From the NCBI GenBank assembly GCA_025924845.1, contig JAICHN010000161.1, forward strand, positions 1-10,141: a stretch of DNA of 10,141 nt. Direction: 5' to 3'. The DNA is from Chloroflexota bacterium. Lineage in GTDB: Bacteria; Chloroflexota; UBA5177; JANWHV01. The position numbers and the translations under genes are program-made. Below, in pieces: positions 6,480-10,141 of this stretch. Positions within the stretch are counted from its first letter, which is position 1. Each line of letters starts with the position of its first letter. The notes beneath the pieces were generated by a model, which did not search any database, had not been told where the DNA came from, and was given only the letters and a program-made list of their open reading frames with translations.

Positions 6480-6674
6480 CTAAGCACCGCCCAGCGGGGC
6501 ATGCGTCGTGGGATGCGCGGCCAGGGTGCGGTCAGTGCGATAACAACGCCATAGCTCCTCGGCGTAGGGCAGTCCCACCGCGAGCAGCTCCGCCCCTAGA
6601 ATACCGGTCACGTAGCGCCGGGAGAGCGGCGGGCGCTTGGGCCGCAGCACGAACCGGGGGGCTTCATTACCCAA
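6480..6674 (-). CDS. Small hypothetical ORF, possibly a gene or gene fragment
   Basis: This is an open frame of up to 64 codons with no recognised family. Third codon positions are strongly G/C over most of its length, like the real genes around it, and the peptide has a protein-like stretch (YVTGILGAELLAVGLPYAEELW). Against it: the only upstream start is TTG at 6674 with a weak ribosome-binding site, an in-frame TAG lies four codons before it, and its 5' end overlaps the royal-jelly pseudogene block on the other strand. It could be a truncated remnant in a decayed region or a genuine small protein. Confidence 0.25.
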   Translation of the reverse strand: MGNEAPRFVLRPKRPPLSRRYVTGILGAELLAVGLPYAEELWRCYRTDRTLAAHPTTHAPLGGA

Positions 6675-6953
6675 TCCGACCAGCTATCTCAACGATGTGC
6701 GATTCGATATATCAGCGACTATGAGCACGGCAGCATCCGTGGTCGGCTCCTCGATGGCCGCTATGTTACGATAGCGCGGGATCCGCGCATCGTGTGGCCG
6801 GACACGCTCTCCGTGGCCCGTGACGGCTATCTCTATTTCACCGGAAACCAGTTCAATCGACAAGTTCGGTTCCACGAGGGCACGGATCAGCGGCAACCGC
6901 CCTATTATCTCTTCCGTATGCGTATCGACGCACAGCCTGTGTTGCTGCAATAG
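6661..6953 (+). pseudogene. Remnant of a major royal jelly/SMP-30-like (yellow family) protein, internally deleted
   Basis: Two blocks of one family lie in two frames on the plus strand. Block 1, in the frame of base 6661, reads PNPTSYLNDVRFDI (6670-6711), like the SYLNDVRFD motif in the first half of bacterial royal-jelly-related beta-propellers. Block 2, in the frame of 6708 and ending at TAG 6951-6953, has ISDYEHGSI, DPRIVWPDTLSVARDGYLYF, TGNQFNRQVRFHEGTD and PPYYLFRMRIDAQPVLLQ, the family's usual C-terminus. The central part that should separate the blocks is missing, the frame changes at the junction near 6706-6716 (sequence GATATATCA), and no N-terminal region can be found upstream. It is therefore a 5'-truncated, internally deleted pseudogene. 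It is the only plus-strand coding trace in the body of the window. Family recognition is from remembered motifs. Confidence 0.7.
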
Positions 6954-6991
6954 GGTCTTCTCTGCAGGCATGGGTTGATCGGTACGGCTCC

Positions 6992-7033
6992 GCGAACGCC
7001 TTCGCATGGTAGGGACGGGGCGAACGCGTTCGC
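6992..7033. repeat. Pair of near-identical 14-bp palindromic hairpin sequences
   Basis: GCGAACGCCTTCGC (6992-7005) and GCGAACGCGTTCGC (7020-7033) differ at one base and start 28 bp apart. The second is a perfect palindrome; both can fold as a 5-bp GCGAA/TTCGC stem with a 4-nt loop. They lie in the non-coding gap between the pseudogene and the kinase stop codon. They could be protein-binding half-sites, REP-like debris or 3' hairpins of the kinase mRNA. Confidence 0.55.
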
Positions 7034-7045
7034 GGGGACGGCGGA

Positions 7046-7071
7046 CTGCCTCAGTCGATGCCGGCAGGCAG
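7046..7071 (-). terminator. Hairpin immediately after the histidine kinase stop
   Basis: CTGCCT (7046-7051) and AGGCAG (7066-7071) form a 6-bp stem with a 14-nt loop, starting 3 nt beyond the kinase stop on the minus strand. There is no U-run, so this is a weak terminator candidate. Confidence 0.25.
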
Positions 7072-7073
7072 CC

Positions 7074-8897
7074 CTACGGTCCTACCTCTATCGGAGAATG
7101 CAGCAGCGGCAATCGCACGGTGACCGTCGTGCCGCTGCCTGGCCTACCGGCGATGGCGGTAGTGCCGCCATGCTGCTCCACGATCCACCGTAACCCTGTA
7201 AGCCCCAACCCGCTGTCCGCGAACTGTCCTACCACATTGCCGGCCCGATAGAAGCCGTCAAACACCCGGTCCACTTCTTCGGGCGGGATACCGACCCCCT
7301 GGTCAGTGACGCGGATGGCGAACCACGCCGCGCTCTCGTCTCCGCCGCGCGCCAGCGTGGTGACAATCTCACCACCGCGCGGACTGTACTTGATCGCGTT
7401 GGCCAGCAGATTGGCGAGGGGACGGCGCAGGCGTGCCACGTCCATCATGCTCACAAGCGTGCCCACTGTCTGCTCCAGGCGGAGCGTGTGTTGCTCGGTT
7501 GTCCGCTGGTACTCGTCAACCAGTTCCGCCATCAAGGCGACCACGTCCGTCGGAGCGAACTCCAGGCGCAGCGGTCGACCCATCCGGGCCCGCGCCGCAT
7601 CGAGCAGTTCATCGATTTGCGTCGCCATACGCTGCGCCGCTTCACCGATCACGCCCAGGCCCCGTTCCAGGCGGGCCGGATCCAACTCGGCTGGGCTTCG
7701 AGAGCGCAATTGCAGCAATTGGCTCACGGCCATGATGCTGGTCAGCGGATTCTTCAGGTCATGCGAGATTGCCGCGAGGAATTGTTCCCGCTCCCGCTCA
7801 AGATCCTTGAGCGCACTGATGTCCTGGAACACCTCCACCGCGCCCAGGATGGTCCCCTGGCCGTCCCGCAGCGGCGCGCTGTTCGCCAGGATCATCACTT
7901 CGCGCCCGCTCCGCGCATGGCGAATCTGGAACTGGTCGGCGCGTACCGTCTCGCCACGCAGCAGCGCGCGTTCCAGAGGCAGGTCCTCGAGAGGGTAGAG
8001 CGTACCGTCCAGTCGGCGCGCGGCGAACTCCGCTTCGGCGCCGGGCGGGGGGATCGGTACCGGCATGCCGACCAAATTGACGCCGAGGAGTTCCTCGGCG
8101 GCACGGTTCATGGTCGCTACTGCTGGGGGGTTGGCATCGGCGATCATGATCCCCTCCGGAAGTACGTCGATCACCTGTTGCAGCCGATTGCGCTCGGTGA
8201 GGAGCCGCTGCTCTTCCTCAAAGAGACGAACGTGCTCCAGCGCCAAAGCGACGCGATCGCCCGCCAGCCGCAGGAGTTGGAGGTCGTCTTCGGTGAATCG
8301 GCGCGGCGCCGCGGTCCCGGCGTGCAGCACGCCGACCAGCCTGCCTCGCATCAGCAGTGGGACGCCCATCAACGAGCGGATCGCCTGCTTTAGGAACGGG
8401 TTCGCCACCTCGGCCGCGCGCAGATCGTCCACCACCAGCGGCCGGCGCATGGCGGCGATGGCGCCGGCGATGCCCCGGCCAATGGGTACGCTCACCTGGC
8501 CGGCGACCTGCTCCTCCGGCCCGTGGGCCATGTGCAGCACGAGATGGCGGCCGTCCGCGGTTGGGATGAGCAGAGCGGTATTGTCGACCTCGAGCAACTC
8601 GGAAATACGGACCAGCAACTCCCTCGGCAGGTCGTGAATAGATTGGGGGGCAAGCGCCGCATCGGAGATGGCCTGCAGCGTCCGCAGCCGCCGCACGGCC
8701 GCTTCGGCCTCGCCGCGCGCGCGCTGCTCGGCCTCGAGCAGGCGCTTATGCTCCCTCTCGGCACGGCGTAGATCCTGCTCGATACGCGTGTGATCCGCGA
8801 TCTCGGCTTCGAGCATGGGGGCCTTGCTAAAGGACTCGCAACCATCCGTTGCCGAGGTTGCCGTGACGGGCGGCAGGGCGTTGCCATGGCTTTCCAT
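7074..8897 (-). CDS. Soluble GAF-PAS sensor histidine kinase
   Basis: A 607-residue hybrid of sensor and kinase domains with no membrane segment, so it is probably cytoplasmic. In order: a charged coiled-coil region (about residues 28-75, rich in Glu/Arg/Ala), a GAF domain (about 78-222, including VPIGRGIAGAIAAMRRPLVV), a short coiled coil (222-242), a PAS domain (about 240-365, ending GAVEVFQDIS), HisKA with the phospho-acceptor His379 in AAISHDLKNPLTSI, and a HATPase_c domain. The latter shows the N box NLLANAIKYSP (Asn496, Asn500), G1 DQGVGIP (532-538), an F-box-like FDGFYRA and G2 SGLGLTGL. All catalytic motifs are present, so it should be active. No response regulator lies beside it. The start ATG at 8897-8895 has no Shine-Dalgarno but sits just after a good promoter. 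An internal ATG at codon 28 with AAGG upstream is an alternative. Confidence 0.93.
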   Translation of the reverse strand: MESHGNALPPVTATSATDGCESFSKAPMLEAEIADHTRIEQDLRRAEREHKRLLEAEQRARGEAEAAVRRLRTLQAISDAALAPQSIHDLPRELLVRISELLEVDNTALLIPTADGRHLVLHMAHGPEEQVAGQVSVPIGRGIAGAIAAMRRPLVVDDLRAAEVANPFLKQAIRSLMGVPLLMRGRLVGVLHAGTAAPRRFTEDDLQLLRLAGDRVALALEHVRLFEEEQRLLTERNRLQQVIDVLPEGIMIADANPPAVATMNRAAEELLGVNLVGMPVPIPPPGAEAEFAARRLDGTLYPLEDLPLERALLRGETVRADQFQIRHARSGREVMILANSAPLRDGQGTILGAVEVFQDISALKDLEREREQFLAAISHDLKNPLTSIMAVSQLLQLRSRSPAELDPARLERGLGVIGEAAQRMATQIDELLDAARARMGRPLRLEFAPTDVVALMAELVDEYQRTTEQHTLRLEQTVGTLVSMMDVARLRRPLANLLANAIKYSPRGGEIVTTLARGGDESAAWFAIRVTDQGVGIPPEEVDRVFDGFYRAGNVVGQFADSGLGLTGLRWIVEQHGGTTAIAGRPGSGTTVTVRLPLLHSPIEVGP

Positions 8898-8906
8898 ACG
8901 TTACTT

Positions 8907-8934
8907 AGAATAACACGGCTACTTACCGCGTCAA
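8907..8934 (-). promoter_or_regulatory. Near-consensus sigma-70-type promoter of the histidine kinase gene, leaderless
   Basis: On the minus strand TTGACG (-35, 8934-8929), a 16-nt spacer and TATTCT (-10, 8912-8907). The -10 ends 9 nt before the ATG at 8897, so transcription would begin within about 0-4 nt of the start codon. This fits the absence of a Shine-Dalgarno and suggests a leaderless mRNA. Confidence 0.6.
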
Positions 8935-8963
8935 CGGCGCGCCGCCTCGCCTGCTCGCGGGCA

Positions 8964-8988
8964 GGGTCTGAAAAAATAGTCAGATCCC
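8964..8988 (-). terminator. Weak inverted repeat downstream of the DUF1275 gene
   Basis: GGGTCTGA (8964-8971) pairs with TCAGA-T-CCC (8980-8988) around an A/T-rich loop; on the minus strand the loop contains a run of six Ts. A second small stem, GGGG/CCCC, lies at about 8989-9001. Together these sit 75-110 nt beyond the membrane-protein stop and before the kinase promoter, where a terminator is expected. Neither has the classic stem-then-U-tract form. Confidence 0.3.
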
Positions 8989-9073
8989 GGGGTCACGCCC
9001 CAAAAGAGAGTCATGGTCGCGGCGCGGCAGGCGCGTTATACTGCCCCTCTGCCGGCGGATCTATGCCGCGGTA

Positions 9074-9826
9074 TCATGCCGCCTCTTGGGGCGCCGTTCG
9101 ATAGGTGAAGCGGAGACCCGCGCTCCCGGCGAGCAGGAGCAGCCCCGCGGCCAGGCCAAGCGCGGCCGCGACGGTGACATTGAGAATGAGGAGACTGCCG
9201 ACCGCGGCCCCGACGACCATTGCGGCGACGGCGGCCAGCCTACGGCCAAGCCGGGGATTATTGCCACCCGCAGGCAGTGAATCGGCGGCGATCCTGGTGA
9301 GCGTCATCGTCAAGACGGTAGTAGTCAGGTCGGCGACGCCCACCCACCGGGCCACCGCGTTCCGCAGACCCATGGCGAGGGCGAGCAGCGTGATCAGTAT
9401 ATAGCGAGCAGGATCGGCGACCGGATCGTCGCCGGTCGCGGCCGTGATCAGGGCAACAGTGACAAGCACGAACTCGATCGCGATCGCGATAGTCAGCAGT
9501 CGTCCCCGCTGCCTACCTAGGCGAGCACCAAGGCGTCCTCCGGCGATGCCCCCGATCAGGAAGGCGGCGAGAGAGACGAGCGAGGCGGCGATGGACAGGC
9601 TGCCCGCGCCCGCGAACGCGAAGCCCAGGAACACGATGTTGCCGGTCATGTTCCCCACGAAGACATGGCCGAGCTTGAGGTAACTGACGGCGTCCACCAC
9701 CCCGGTGACGCTGATCAGAACCAGCAGCAGCGGCGGCAACGGACCATCCAGGTCGGTGCGGCTAGGGGCGACGGTTCGGGCCGCATCGGCGATCACCTGG
9801 CCCGATCCCTGCTTTCCATCCGGCAT
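9074..9826 (-). CDS. DUF1275/YoaK-family integral membrane protein
   Basis: A 250-residue protein, about the usual length for DUF1275 (YoaK family). After a polar N-terminus of about 28 residues come some six to seven hydrophobic segments (approximately 29-49, 55-74, 77-98, 110-130, 141-160, 198-216, 218-236). The family signature is clear in the first two: VTGVVDAVSYLKLGHVF and VGNMTGNIVFLGF (residues 40-68). AMGLRNAVARWVGVADLTTT (151-170) matches the second conserved block (G-x-Q/R-N-A ... D-x-T-T). The molecular function of the family is not established. The ATG at 9826-9824 has AGGAG (9837-9833) 6 nt upstream. The frame stays open to 10126, but that extension runs through the inverted repeat, starts in non-coding sequence and lacks family similarity, so it is excluded. 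It stands alone; the upstream region and first codons form one arm of the long inverted repeat. Confidence 0.88.
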   Translation of the reverse strand: MPDGKQGSGQVIADAARTVAPSRTDLDGPLPPLLLVLISVTGVVDAVSYLKLGHVFVGNMTGNIVFLGFAFAGAGSLSIAASLVSLAAFLIGGIAGGRLGARLGRQRGRLLTIAIAIEFVLVTVALITAATGDDPVADPARYILITLLALAMGLRNAVARWVGVADLTTTVLTMTLTRIAADSLPAGGNNPRLGRRLAAVAAMVVGAAVGSLLILNVTVAAALGLAAGLLLLAGSAGLRFTYRTAPQEAA

Positions 9827-10141
9827 AGTTGTCTCCTGACGCAACCCCAGCCGGTTCATTCCAGCATACTGTCTCCCGCCTAACCCATCCCCCTTTGCTG
9901 AAGTATGGGGGTGCCTCGCGAGTAGGGGCGCGGGTCTCCAGGCCCGCCTTAGCTTCATCGCCGGCCGGGGCCGTGCTGCCTGGCTGACGACCCATGGTCG
10001 CACCAAGCGGGCCTGGAGACCCGCGCCCCTACTCGCGAAGCACCCCCATGCTTCAGCAAAGGGGGGATGGGTTAGGCGGGAGACAGTATGCTGGAATGAA
10101 CCGGCTGGGGTGGCGTCAGGAGACAACTATGCCGGATGGAA
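9814..10141. repeat. Long near-perfect inverted repeat reaching the window edge
   Basis: The left arm, 9814-9947, is the reverse complement of 10007-10141, with a spacer of about 59 bp (9948-10006). By eye there are three substitutions (at about 9843, 9903 and 9914) and one single-base length change in a C run (five Cs against six, near 9889-9893), so about 97% identity over 134 bp. Each arm holds an inner short hairpin GCGGG/CCCGC (9930-9934 with 9943-9947), the ribosome-binding site AGGAG, and the ATG and next codons of the DUF1275 gene. The repeat is cut by the window edge, so its true length is unknown. Confidence 0.93.
10129..10141 (+). CDS. Possible first codons of a divergent DUF1275 twin
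   Basis: ATG CCG GAT GGA A at the right edge mirrors exactly the first codons (MPDG) of the DUF1275 gene on the minus strand, with AGGAG at 10118-10122 at the same spacing. Whether a full gene follows cannot be seen; it may be a paralogue, a broken copy or an assembly fold-back. Confidence 0.35.

Noticed and set aside
6684..7007. 107-codon minus-strand open frame opposite the royal-jelly remnant
   Set aside because: The plus strand carries recognisable family motifs there, so the minus frame is best explained as its shadow.
9827..10126. N-terminal extension of the DUF1275 frame to a 350-residue protein
   Set aside because: The extra 100 residues read through the inverted repeat and spacer, show no family similarity and precede a strong ribosome-binding site and ATG at 9826.
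1..10141. CRISPR array, tRNA/rRNA gene or transposase
   Set aside because: No regularly spaced repeats, cloverleaf-like segments, rRNA blocks or DDE/serine recombinase motifs were seen.

Overview
The window is GC-rich and bacterial. Almost every gene lies on the minus strand, so transcription runs from the right edge towards base 1. The GC-rich codon use, the mix of gene families (an F420/NADP-type reductase, a double PRC-barrel protein, a mycothiol-isomerase-like N-terminus, a GAF-PAS histidine kinase) and the GC-rich palindromic repeats fit a Chloroflexota (Thermomicrobia-like) or actinobacterial genome. This placement is inferred from style; no marker gene is present.

Left half (206-5469): a tightly packed operon for catabolism of 4-hydroxyproline. 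In transcription order it holds a dinucleotide-binding reductase of the F420/NADP oxidoreductase family (5469-4774), a 4-hydroxyproline 2-epimerase with both catalytic cysteines (4706-3774), three subunits of a heteromeric D-hydroxyproline dehydrogenase of the HcnC/HcnA/HcnB type (3774-2650, 2657-2415, 2418-1135), and a DapA-family Delta1-pyrroline-4-hydroxy-2-carboxylate deaminase (1138-206). The last five genes all overlap at their start/stop codons (1, 8, 4 and 4 nt). Together they would convert trans-4-hydroxy-L-proline to cis-4-hydroxy-D-proline, then to the pyrroline carboxylate, then to 2-oxoglutarate semialdehyde. The final semialdehyde dehydrogenase and a transporter are not in the window. 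An extended -10 promoter (5534-5542) and a leader hairpin precede the reductase gene. Beyond the operon, at the left edge, is the first 25 codons of another minus-strand gene.

Middle (5470-7073): a 14-bp-stem hairpin/terminator (5625-5655), a two-domain PRC-barrel protein (6356-5673), then about 700 bp without a clear intact gene. That stretch holds a small uncertain minus-strand ORF (6674-6480), a plus-strand pseudogene remnant of a major-royal-jelly/SMP-30-like protein (6661-6953), and small palindromes.

Right part (7074-10141): an orphan soluble GAF-PAS histidine kinase (8897-7074) with a near-consensus promoter so close to the ATG that the mRNA is probably leaderless, then a DUF1275/YoaK-family membrane protein (9826-9074). 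The window ends in a long, near-perfect inverted repeat (arms 9814-9947 and 10007-10141, spacer about 59 bp). The repeat duplicates the upstream region, ribosome-binding site, start codon and first codons of the DUF1275 gene in mirror orientation, so the right edge may start a divergent twin of that gene or mark an assembly fold-back. No tRNA, rRNA, CRISPR array or transposase was seen.
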